DNA of 64,000 nucleotides from Methylomonas rapida (GTDB taxonomy: Bacteria; Pseudomonadota; Gammaproteobacteria; Methylococcales; Methylomonadaceae), in assembly GCF_024360925.2 (NCBI RefSeq), contig NZ_CP113517.1:3886001-3950000 (forward strand), written 5' to 3'. The stretch's first letter is position 1. The number at the start of each line of letters is the position of its first letter. This document shows, piece after piece, positions 42,108-50,470 of this stretch. The translations under genes were made by a program, and so were the position numbers. The notes below the pieces were generated by a model. It did no database searches. It saw nothing but the letters and a program-made list of their open reading frames with translations, and was not told the DNA's origin.

Positions 42108-43988
42108 TTAGCAGTTTGCTTGCCTCAGCTCGACCGGCCGCCCCATGCACAAGCGCAAAAATATACTGGCGGCGGCGATACCATTGATCACGAACGAAAC
42201 CATGATGGGCAGCGCAAACCAGGGATGTTGACTACTGGCATGCGACAGCAACAAGTCCTCGCCAAGAAACGCTGGCGTGATCGGAAAACCGGCCAAACCG
42301 AGAAATCCCAAGAACAAGATCAGCGACCAACCCGGCCGGGTTTCGGCAAAAGCCCGATAGACAAAAGGGGCCGCGGCAAAATCGGCGTTTCGCAACAGCA
42401 TCCGCAATGCCACCAGGCCCAGCAACCAGGACGGCACAATACCGCTGAGAAACAGCATCACATCGGCGCCTGCATGCGGTGCCATCAACCAGACGGCGAC
42501 ACCGGCCAACACGCTGCTCGAGGTTATGCCGTGCCAAACCTGAAAGGGACTGTGTTTGTTGCTGAACGCACTCAATGACACCAGTGCCATCGCCAACGAT
42601 ACCGGCATGGCCAAATAGGTCTTGTCCATGCCGCCGGCGCCCGTTGGCCCCATCACGACAATCGTCAGCAAACCGATAGCCGTGACCCACTTGACCCACA
42701 AACTCAAGGCATTGATTTGGTTGCCGAGTTTTTTCAGCGGCTCCCATAAAATCTTGCGCACCAGCAATTCCAACTGCCCTTCCTGTAAGGCAAAGACATA
42801 CAACGTGTTTTGCAACACCTCCGGCAAGGAATCCCGAATCGATGGCGGTAAAAAGGTCAGTTTCTCGTTGTTTTTGATATAAAAATCGCTGTTGACATTG
42901 CCCGCCACCCGCAACAAGTGGGCGACGATGGACGGCGACACCAGTAACTGGTAGCAACGCAGGAATGCATTACCCATGAAATGCAGCAATACCAAGCCTT
43001 CCAATCCCAATGCCAACTCGACGAACATGATCCCCACCTGGGCAATCGATGCATAGGCAATTTGGCCTTTGATATTGGACTGGGTTTTTTCTGCCAGCGA
43101 GGCCACGAACACCGTCAATACGCCAATGCTCAACACGATCAGCCGCGGCAGGACGTTGTAACTCCAGATCGGCAGGGTTCTAAGCAATAAAAACACGCCC
43201 AAATGGATGGACAAGGCACCGTAAAAAATCGCGCTGGACGGCGTCGGCCCTTCCATCGCCCTCGGCAGCCAGAAACAGAACGGAAATTGCGCCGACTTGC
43301 CGGACGCCGCCAAGATGATCAGCCAGGACAACAACGACAGCGCGGCATAACCCGTAGGCGGTATGGTCTGGTTCTCGAACATCGCAAGCAGCCGGCTGAA
43401 ATTCTGGCTGTCATGAAACAGCAAATGGCTCATCCAGGTACCCATCAACAAGCCGACATCGCAAAAACGGTAGATCGTGTAAGCGCGCAGCGCATTGCGA
43501 ACCGGCTGAGGACGATGCCGGTAAAACGCGATCAACAGGAACGACGAAATGCCGACGATTTCCCAACCCGCGAACAGCATGTCGATACTGCCGGCCAGTA
43601 CGATCAGGTTCAAGCCAAAGGCAAAACCGAAAATGGCCTGGAAAAAGCGCTTGTAACCCGTTTCACGGTGCAGATAAACCCGGCAATATTTGACGATCGC
43701 CGAAAACACCGTCCAAACCACGAACAAATACGCCGCGCCGACCCTATCCAGGAAAAACAGCACCGGGAACTGATAATCGTCGTGCTCGTACAGCACCCAC
43801 CACTGATACTCGTAATTCTCAAAGCCGCTGGCCGCCCAAAATGTCAGCAGCCCCAGCACCGCGACCCCCTTTAACCGCGTCAGCCAAAGACTGATGGCGG
43901 CAATGCGATGCTCATTGTCGGGGCTGAAAAATATCAACAAAAACCCCAACAAGGGCAACAATACACAGGCCAATAAAAACACACTCAT
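42108..43988 (-). CDS. dabB: Inorganic carbon pump subunit DabB (NuoL/MrpA-like)
   Basis: A 626-residue membrane protein of the proton-conducting family related to NADH dehydrogenase subunit 5 and MrpA, with more than a dozen predicted helices. AGWEIVGISSFLLIAFYRHR and PFCFWLPRAMEGPTPSSAI are the conserved core regions, the latter with charged residues of the proton path. It overlaps dabA by four bases (ATGA), the arrangement of DAB pumps, in which DabB is thought to couple ion flow to DabA. It is not part of a Complex I operon: no nuo genes are near. Confidence 0.9.
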   Translation of the reverse strand: MSVFLLACVLLPLLGFLLIFFSPDNEHRIAAISLWLTRLKGVAVLGLLTFWAASGFENYEYQWWVLYEHDDYQFPVLFFLDRVGAAYLFVVWTVFSAIVKYCRVYLHRETGYKRFFQAIFGFAFGLNLIVLAGSIDMLFAGWEIVGISSFLLIAFYRHRPQPVRNALRAYTIYRFCDVGLLMGTWMSHLLFHDSQNFSRLLAMFENQTIPPTGYAALSLLSWLIILAASGKSAQFPFCFWLPRAMEGPTPSSAIFYGALSIHLGVFLLLRTLPIWSYNVLPRLIVLSIGVLTVFVASLAEKTQSNIKGQIAYASIAQVGIMFVELALGLEGLVLLHFMGNAFLRCYQLLVSPSIVAHLLRVAGNVNSDFYIKNNEKLTFLPPSIRDSLPEVLQNTLYVFALQEGQLELLVRKILWEPLKKLGNQINALSLWVKWVTAIGLLTIVVMGPTGAGGMDKTYLAMPVSLAMALVSLSAFSNKHSPFQVWHGITSSSVLAGVAVWLMAPHAGADVMLFLSGIVPSWLLGLVALRMLLRNADFAAAPFVYRAFAETRPGWSLILFLGFLGLAGFPITPAFLGEDLLLSHASSQHPWFALPIMVSFVINGIAAASIFLRLCMGRPVELRQANC

Positions 43989-46558
43989 GCCAATCTCCTT
44001 TCCAATTGATGCACCGGTATGGTTCGGGTCTGCCCCACGATGATTTTTTCCGACCGGCTGGCGGCCGGCAGCGGATGATCGGTGGCCGGCTCAGCGGCTT
44101 GCCAACCGTTATGGCTATACAAAAACAATGCGTGACTCACCGGGTCGCACGCCACGAAGCGGATCCATTCGTTGTCCAACCATTCCCGCAAAGCGCCAAG
44201 CTGCGCGACCGCCTTATCGACGATCGCGGTGGTTTGCTCCACCACCAGCAACAACCTGGCCGGTTCATGCACTTCAATCATTTGAGACGGTAAGCCGGTG
44301 CGCAAGTCGCCTTCCACACCATTGGCGACGCCAAGCAAACCGATTACGTTGTGCGGAAGCTTGGTGCCAGCACCGTACACCGAGTTGTCGATGCGCGAGA
44401 ACAAATATTCCAGATTGATGCCACCGCAAACAGGAATCACCGCCGACAACACCCTGGCCAAAATAGCGCCGTCGCCATCGCTCAGAGGATCGTAGGACTG
44501 CAAAAATGAGCGCCGGTCCAGAAACAGGTGCCGGGTCAAACTGCGCCGTCCAACCACGCTATACAGGTTGTTGGAATGGTTGAGTTCGGGACGCGGCTCG
44601 AAAATCGAGGAAGCGCGAGCCATCACGTGGCTGTGGGCCTCCTGATTATCCGGCGACTTCGGCCCCAATTCGAACCAGCGGCAACGCTCGCGGGCATTGC
44701 GCTGCAAGGCATGCTGCATGGTGTGTTGAAATTCATGCAAGGCCGTACGCGTAGTTTTATCCAGATCGTTGAGATCGAAATAACTGATTTCATCGCGGCT
44801 GGTGTTATGCAGCGCCGGCACGAAATGCGTACCTTCGGGTATATCGATGCCGCGCTCGCGCAAAATCGCCCGCACCGACGGATGGTTGGCCATCCAGGCA
44901 AAGGCGCGGGCATTCGGTGCACCGGGCTTGCCGGCACAAGCACCGCAGTCGTAAGCAGCAAAATGCGGGTTGTTGACGCTGCTGGAGCCATGGGCGACCA
45001 CCAGCACCAACGGTGCGAAATCCTTGATCAACCCAATATTCCGTAGCAGACTGCCAACCCGATCGGCCATTTCGGACAGCGAAAAGCCCAGCAAATAGCC
45101 CTCTTCATTCGGCTCATCACTCTCGCGCAATAAATGCAGATGACCATGCGCATCAACCTCGCTCAAGCTTTGGATGCCCGGCAACTGCCCACTCGGCCGC
45201 AACACACTCCAACCCAGACGCAAGGCATAGGCCAGACCTATGGTTTGCGTGTACAGCCAGCCCCGAAACATGGAATGCGCGCCAAAATGCAGGTCAGACA
45301 GTTTGTCGCCATTGTGTTTTTTCTCCACCTTGGCCTTGCCGTTGGATTCGAGAACCAGATGCTTGGGCTTGATGACCACCGGGCATTGAGCCACGGGATA
45401 CACATCATCCAAGCCTTGATAGAGAAAATCGATGCCGAAAAAGCCCGGCGCGCCGAAGGTTTCGATGCCTGGGTCGAGTTCTTCCAGATAACGTCGCAAC
45501 GAGCATTCCCTATCGTCTATGCAAAACAAGGCCTGCACCTTGGCCGCCTGAGCACGGCCTAGTACCGCCGGCGGTTGCCTGCGCAAGGCTTCCAACAACT
45601 CGGAGTGCAGCGACCATTCCATCGCCTCATGCCAAACCCGCATTTTTAATGGCACTTGCGGCTTGACGGCATCGCGCTCCAGCAACGGGATCGCCTGCAA
45701 ATTAGGCAAGTCGGCAATTTTGATGAATCTGTGCCCGCGCTTTTTATCCAGAAAAGCCAGCTCACAAGCCAATTCCACCGCCAACAATTGCTTCAACGAA
45801 ATCGAACGCGGCGCAAGCAAAGCCTGGGGCTGGGTTTCGATGATGCGCACCATGCCTGACCAACCGGGGTGCGCCAGCAACACTTCCAACAAATACTGGG
45901 CATACAAACTCGGGTCGCCGACTATTTTATCCAGACAGTTCCGGATAACCTGCTCGGGGCCTTGATCCAGCATGTCCCGCACCAACGCTTGATGAAAGGG
46001 GTACAACGGCAACAGGCTGTTTTGCACCAAACGCAACACGCAATCCCAAAAATTTTCGCCGGGCTTCGGCAACGCCCAGCGACTGATGCCCTGGTCGAGG
46101 AAATTGCTCAACAGGCGAAACATGACGGGATGCACCAAGGCGTTCAGATCGAGTTCCAAGTAATTCAGCCAGGCGCTACGAATACCGTGGTTGGCCAGCG
46201 ACAACGGTGGATAATGGCTATGATGATCGGGCTCGAACAATTCCGCCCGCAATACCCGCTCTTCCTCGGCGCCAACACCGGCCTGAGCGATAGCCCAATC
46301 TAGGGCCCGGTCATTGATGCGGCCTTCGTGATAGCGTTGCAAATAATCAGTCAGCGGCAGATAACTCTTGGCGCCGAATACTTTAGCCGCTATCGCCACT
46401 CCCTCATGGAAAGGATGATCCTGCACCGCATGCAGCGTATTGTGATGAATGAAATCCTTGATCGGCCCCTGGCTAGGCAACCAATGGGCGATATGAACAA
46501 TGATGGCATCGAGATCGATGCCGCCGTTGGTTGAAATATGACTTTGAGAGTGGGACAT
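43985..46558 (-). CDS. dabA: Inorganic carbon pump subunit DabA (DUF2309/UPF0753)
   Basis: An 857-residue cytoplasmic/peripheral protein of the UPF0753 family, the carbonic-anhydrase-like subunit of the DAB bicarbonate accumulation complex. Candidate zinc ligands correspond to those of the characterised Halothiobacillus protein: Cys346 and Asp348 in FCIDDRE, His523 in VVAHGSS and Cys538 in YDCGAC. The frame is open 49 residues further (ATG 46705), but that part lacks family character, so ATG 46558 (MSHSQSHIS) is chosen with modest certainty. It is the first gene of dabA-dabB-(CDF). Confidence 0.92.
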   Translation of the reverse strand: MSHSQSHISTNGGIDLDAIIVHIAHWLPSQGPIKDFIHHNTLHAVQDHPFHEGVAIAAKVFGAKSYLPLTDYLQRYHEGRINDRALDWAIAQAGVGAEEERVLRAELFEPDHHSHYPPLSLANHGIRSAWLNYLELDLNALVHPVMFRLLSNFLDQGISRWALPKPGENFWDCVLRLVQNSLLPLYPFHQALVRDMLDQGPEQVIRNCLDKIVGDPSLYAQYLLEVLLAHPGWSGMVRIIETQPQALLAPRSISLKQLLAVELACELAFLDKKRGHRFIKIADLPNLQAIPLLERDAVKPQVPLKMRVWHEAMEWSLHSELLEALRRQPPAVLGRAQAAKVQALFCIDDRECSLRRYLEELDPGIETFGAPGFFGIDFLYQGLDDVYPVAQCPVVIKPKHLVLESNGKAKVEKKHNGDKLSDLHFGAHSMFRGWLYTQTIGLAYALRLGWSVLRPSGQLPGIQSLSEVDAHGHLHLLRESDEPNEEGYLLGFSLSEMADRVGSLLRNIGLIKDFAPLVLVVAHGSSSVNNPHFAAYDCGACAGKPGAPNARAFAWMANHPSVRAILRERGIDIPEGTHFVPALHNTSRDEISYFDLNDLDKTTRTALHEFQHTMQHALQRNARERCRWFELGPKSPDNQEAHSHVMARASSIFEPRPELNHSNNLYSVVGRRSLTRHLFLDRRSFLQSYDPLSDGDGAILARVLSAVIPVCGGINLEYLFSRIDNSVYGAGTKLPHNVIGLLGVANGVEGDLRTGLPSQMIEVHEPARLLLVVEQTTAIVDKAVAQLGALREWLDNEWIRFVACDPVSHALFLYSHNGWQAAEPATDHPLPAASRSEKIIVGQTRTIPVHQLERRLA

Positions 46559-46802
46559 CTTCGCAATAGGCAATCTGAATAATCGGAAAATCGCGCTGGA
46601 CTCTAGGCCCTTCGCTTTCCACTTCAGCACATGGCATGCCAAATGACTGCAAGCCGCGCCGTATCGGCTGCGCACCAACACGCCAGCTAGAGTTTCAGGT
46701 GACATTGGTTGATTTAAACCAGGCTGACCGGTTGAATCTGGATAGTCTCACCTTGTCGGCTCACTCATAAACCTAACATGCTGAATGATCCCAAATAATC
46801 AG

Positions 46803-46828
46803 TTGAGCATTTCAAACTCCGTTCGCCC
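46803..46828. repeat. 26-bp repeat, left copy
   Basis: TTGAGCATTTCAAACTCC followed by GTTCGCCC. It matches 23 of 26 bases with the copy at 50239-50264, in the same direction. The end resembles the GTTCGCCC half of a widespread type of intergenic palindromic repeat; the right half here (to about 46850) is degenerate. Confidence 0.7.
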
Positions 46829-46895
46829 CAAGCCTAACCCGAAGGACTCGGCACGAAAGGACTCCGCGCACTGAAGCTTTTACTCTGAAAGTCAT

Positions 46896-46957
46896 TGTGG
46901 GAACGACGCACAGTCGCGATAAATGGCTTCAATTCGCGACCATGCGTCGCTCCTACA
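46896..46957. repeat. REP-like inverted repeat
   Basis: TGTGGGAACGACGCACAGTCGCGA on the left is nearly complementary to TCGCGACCATGCGTCGCTCC followed by TACA on the right, around a 14-base centre. Imperfect palindromes of this kind are typical REP/BIME-type elements scattered in gammaproteobacterial intergenic DNA. It could fold in RNA between dabA and the kinase gene. Confidence 0.75.
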
Positions 46958-47156
46958 GCTAGATCTTTCATTTGCCGGGGCGATGCACAGCCTTCATGAA
47001 CGATAGGGGAATGAAACATGTGGTTTGCAAGTCAGGTTTGATATATAACGCTGAGTCATCCGTTCGCATCAATTTGTTGGTCAAGAAATTCCTTCTTCTG
47101 AAGTTGGGGATATCCTCATATACAATGCAGGATCATCCGTTTGAATTTTCATCAGC

Positions 47157-50100
47157 ATGCGCGCAGCTACTTATTTGATCAATCGTCGGGATAGTTATCT
47201 GCTTTTGGTATTGGCATTGCTTTTGGCCAGTTATGGCCTTCGCGATGCCGATTGGCAAGGCAGTCAGTCGCTGCATACCGTGATGGAGTCGCTGGCGACG
47301 CTGTTGGCGTTTTTGGTCGGCATTCTGGCGCTGATCCGCTATTTCAGCCAGCGCGACAGTCAGTTTCTCTATATTGGTACGGCCTTTCTGGGAACGGGTT
47401 TTCTTGATGCCTACCATACCGTGGTGACATCGGCGTTCTTCTTGCCGTATATGCCTTCCGATTATCCGCATCTGGTGCCCTGGAGCTGGTTTGCGTCGCG
47501 CTTGTTTCTATCGGTGATGTTGTTCATGAGTTGGTGGCTCTGGTACAAACACCGCCATGATCCAGATTACCGGCATAGAACGGTTCTCATTTTCTGGGTC
47601 ACGGGGTTGGCCACCCTGACCTGCTTTCTGTTCTTTGCCTTGTTTCCGCTGCCGGCGGCAACGGAACCGGATTGGCCGATTCCAAGGCCTTACGATTTTG
47701 CCCCGGCGCTGTTTTTTTTATGCGCGCTGATCGGTTATTTGCGTAAAGGCTTATGGCCCCGGAACGATTTTGAGCATTGGCTGGTGTTGTCGTTGATCGT
47801 GGGCCTGGCAACGCAAACTACCTTCATGCCCTTTTCCACGCATTTGAATGATACCGAATTCAATGTCGCTCATTTGTTGAAAAAGCTCAGTTACATCTTG
47901 GTCATGGCGGGCTTGTTGATCAATCTGTATCAAAGCTATCTGGCGTTGAAGCTGGAAACCAAACTGCGGATCGCGGCGGAAAAACAAAGCAGGGCCAGCG
48001 AAGCCAAGCTAACCACGATTCTGGACAATGTCGATGCCTTCATTTATCTGAAAGACATCGCGGGGCGTTATACCTATGCCAACCGCCGGACGCGCGATTT
48101 GTTTCGAGCCGAGCTGAGGCACATCATCGGACAAGGCGATGAATGCTTCTTTGCAACCGAGACCGTGCGGCAAATACATGGCAATGATAGACGAGTGCTG
48201 GATGACGGAGAAGTCCTGCGCTGCGAGGAAGCCAATATCGACCTGAAAACGGGCCGACTCACTCACTATTTAACGGTCAAACTGCCCTTGCGGCAGGATG
48301 ATGGCTCGATTTATGCGCTGTGCGGCATTTCGACCGACATTTCCGAGCTCAAGCAAATCGAAGCGGAGCTCAGGCGCTACAAGGATCATCTTGAACAGGA
48401 AGTGCGGCAACGCACGGCAGAATTGCTGCAGAGCAACGCCCGCTTGTCCGACACCCAGTTTGCCATGGACAAGGCCGGTATCGGCATTCATTGGGTGGAT
48501 TTTGCCAGCGCCCGTTTCCTCTACGTCAACGATTACGGCGCGCAATTATTTGGTTACACGCCCGCCGAATTGCAGCAATTGCGCGTTATCGACATCGATC
48601 TTAACTTTACCCTGGAAAATTTCCAAGCGCGCTTTGAACACATGCGCGAAGCGATCGCGGCCACCATCGAAACGATAGTGCGTCATAAAGACGGACACAT
48701 CATTCCAATCAGCGTGACTTACTACTATCAGGCGGAGGCAGACGACCGCAAGGCCCGGTTTATCTGTTTCGTCAGCGACATTACCGTGCGCAAGCAGGCG
48801 GAAGCCCAGTTGGTCGAAGCCAAGAACGCCGCTGAAGCCGCGAGTCGTTCCAAAACCTTGTTCTTGTCGAATGTTTCGCATGAGTTGCGCACGCCGCTGA
48901 ATGCAATTTTGGGCTTTACCCAGCTCATGGAACGTGACCCGCGCATTCCGGAAGATCAGCAGCGCAATATTGCCACGATCAATCGTTCCGGTAACCATTT
49001 ATTGGCCCTGATCAACGATGTATTGGAAATTTCACGCATCGAGGCCGGGCGAACCACCACCGTCAAGGAAGCGTTTAACTTGCTGGCGACGCTGAACATG
49101 GTCGAAGAAATGATCAGGACTCGCGCCAAGGGAAAAGGTTTGACGTTCTTCGTCGACTGTTTCGAAAATCTACCAACCTTTGTACTTGGTGATGCCCATC
49201 ATTTACGGCAGGTGTTGATCAACCTGCTGAGCAATGCGGTCAAATATACCGAACACGGCCAGGTCGGCCTCATCGTCACCCCAGGCGCTGGACAGGACAT
49301 CCGTTTCGAGGTCATCGACACCGGGCCCGGTATCGCAACGGGAGAAAAGGAACAAATCTTTCATCCTTTTTACCAAACCGAATTCGGGATCGCCAAGGGC
49401 GAAGGCACGGGATTGGGACTGGCCATCAGCCGTAATTTCGTGAGTCTGATGGGCGGTGAATTGCAGGTTGAAAGCACGTTGGGCGAGGGCAGCCGTTTCT
49501 ATTTCACGATACCCTTGCAGCCCGTCGCACCGCTGGCCAATGCAACCGGTGACCGCATCATCGGTCTGATGCCAGGCCAGCCCTCTCCGCATATCTTGCT
49601 GGTAGAGGATCACCCGGACAACCAGCGGGTGGCCGCCGAAATGCTCAAGCAAATCGACTGTGAAGTCTCGATTGCCAGCAACGGCCGTGAAGGTGTCGAA
49701 TTATTCCAAAGTTTGCAGCCTCAGCTGATATTGATGGATATGCGCATGCCGGAAATGGATGGTTATGAAGCCACCCGCATCATCCGCGCCCTGCCAGGCG
49801 GGGACTCGGTACCGATTGTGGCGCTGACCGCCTCGGCCTTCGAGGAGGACAAAAGTACGGTGATTGCCGCAGGGTGTAACGAAATGCTCAGCAAACCCGT
49901 CGAAGCTCAAGTATTGTTCGAAACCATTGGCCGTATCCTCGATTTGCATTTTGAATATGCCAAGCCGAATGCCCCGATAAACATCGACGACCTCCCCCAT
50001 CTGAATGCGTTGCCCAGCGAGTTACGGCACGAATTGAAAGAAATGGTCATCATGCTGGACGTGGAAGCGGCCCAAGCCATGGTTGAACGTTTACGTGCAG

Positions 50101-50189
50101 ATTTTCCCGCCGAAGCCGATCTGCTCAAAGGGCTGATCGAGGATTACAATTTCGACCGGATCTTGACGCTTTTGGAATGCAGTTCATAG
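47157..50189 (+). CDS. MASE3-domain hybrid sensor histidine kinase
   Basis: A 1010-residue membrane sensor. Residues 1 to about 255 form a MASE3-like multi-helix membrane domain (GTGFLDAYHTVVTSAFFLPY). Two PAS domains follow at about 285-405 and 430-555. HisKA has the phospho-acceptor His575 in NVSHELRTPLNAILGFT; the ATPase domain has LRQVLINLLSNAVKYTEHG, DTGPGIA and GTGLGLAIS. A receiver domain carries Asp861 in LILMDMRMPEMDGYE. The last 70 residues are helical and unassigned. The ligand is unknown. It lies between dabA and the SulP gene, suggesting control of one of them. Confidence 0.93.
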   Translation: MRAATYLINRRDSYLLLVLALLLASYGLRDADWQGSQSLHTVMESLATLLAFLVGILALIRYFSQRDSQFLYIGTAFLGTGFLDAYHTVVTSAFFLPYMPSDYPHLVPWSWFASRLFLSVMLFMSWWLWYKHRHDPDYRHRTVLIFWVTGLATLTCFLFFALFPLPAATEPDWPIPRPYDFAPALFFLCALIGYLRKGLWPRNDFEHWLVLSLIVGLATQTTFMPFSTHLNDTEFNVAHLLKKLSYILVMAGLLINLYQSYLALKLETKLRIAAEKQSRASEAKLTTILDNVDAFIYLKDIAGRYTYANRRTRDLFRAELRHIIGQGDECFFATETVRQIHGNDRRVLDDGEVLRCEEANIDLKTGRLTHYLTVKLPLRQDDGSIYALCGISTDISELKQIEAELRRYKDHLEQEVRQRTAELLQSNARLSDTQFAMDKAGIGIHWVDFASARFLYVNDYGAQLFGYTPAELQQLRVIDIDLNFTLENFQARFEHMREAIAATIETIVRHKDGHIIPISVTYYYQAEADDRKARFICFVSDITVRKQAEAQLVEAKNAAEAASRSKTLFLSNVSHELRTPLNAILGFTQLMERDPRIPEDQQRNIATINRSGNHLLALINDVLEISRIEAGRTTTVKEAFNLLATLNMVEEMIRTRAKGKGLTFFVDCFENLPTFVLGDAHHLRQVLINLLSNAVKYTEHGQVGLIVTPGAGQDIRFEVIDTGPGIATGEKEQIFHPFYQTEFGIAKGEGTGLGLAISRNFVSLMGGELQVESTLGEGSRFYFTIPLQPVAPLANATGDRIIGLMPGQPSPHILLVEDHPDNQRVAAEMLKQIDCEVSIASNGREGVELFQSLQPQLILMDMRMPEMDGYEATRIIRALPGGDSVPIVALTASAFEEDKSTVIAAGCNEMLSKPVEAQVLFETIGRILDLHFEYAKPNAPINIDDLPHLNALPSELRHELKEMVIMLDVEAAQAMVERLRADFPAEADLLKGLIEDYNFDRILTLLECSS

Positions 50190-50238
50190 TTCCTTTTTCT
50201 GGATTTCATCCATCGGTTCTTAATCCTGAAAAAATCAC

Positions 50239-50264
50239 TTGAGCACTTTAAATTCCGTTCGCCC
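50239..50264. repeat. 26-bp repeat, right copy
   Basis: TTGAGCACTTTAAATTCC followed by GTTCGCCC, the second copy of the repeat at 46803-46828, 50 bases after the kinase stop. Together the two copies bracket the kinase gene in direct orientation. Confidence 0.7.
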
Positions 50265-50470
50265 TCTCCCTCAATATCCGGTTTGATTTTGTCCGCTGGC
50301 GACCATACGGTTTAAAACAACCAGACGCTTGGTTGAATGATCCCCGGCGAGCGCCTGAATCGTGGTTGAAATTCACCTGAAATCGCGTGCCAAGCCTTAC
50401 AGATCAAGGTTCACAAAAAATGGCATGCTTTTGGCTTTACTGTGGTTTTCCTTTGTTGCAGAGAAAAACC

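Larger units (their letters stand above)
46559..47156 (+). other. Intergenic region between dabA and the sensor kinase
   Basis: About 600 bases between divergently transcribed dabA and the hybrid kinase. The first 147 bases remain open in the dabA frame but are judged non-coding. The rest holds two repeat elements (46803-46828 and 46896-46957) and no credible gene. Both divergent promoters should lie here, but I could not find a convincing -35/-10 pair. Confidence 0.6.

Noticed and set aside
42232..42957. 241-codon open frame inside dabB, same strand
   Set aside because: It overlaps dabB in another frame, and dabB shows the expected membrane-protein pattern; the alternative protein has no recognisable domain.
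43203..43874. 223-codon plus-strand frame opposite dabB
   Set aside because: Antisense shadow; very rich in Arg, Gln and charged residues, without domain features.
46559..46705. 49-residue N-terminal extension of dabA
   Set aside because: The frame is open, but the residues do not resemble the family and there is no ribosome-binding site before ATG 46705. Kept as an uncertain point in the dabA entry.
46834..47019. Small minus-strand open frame in the dabA-kinase gap
   Set aside because: It covers a REP-like palindrome, has no credible start signal and no known protein features.
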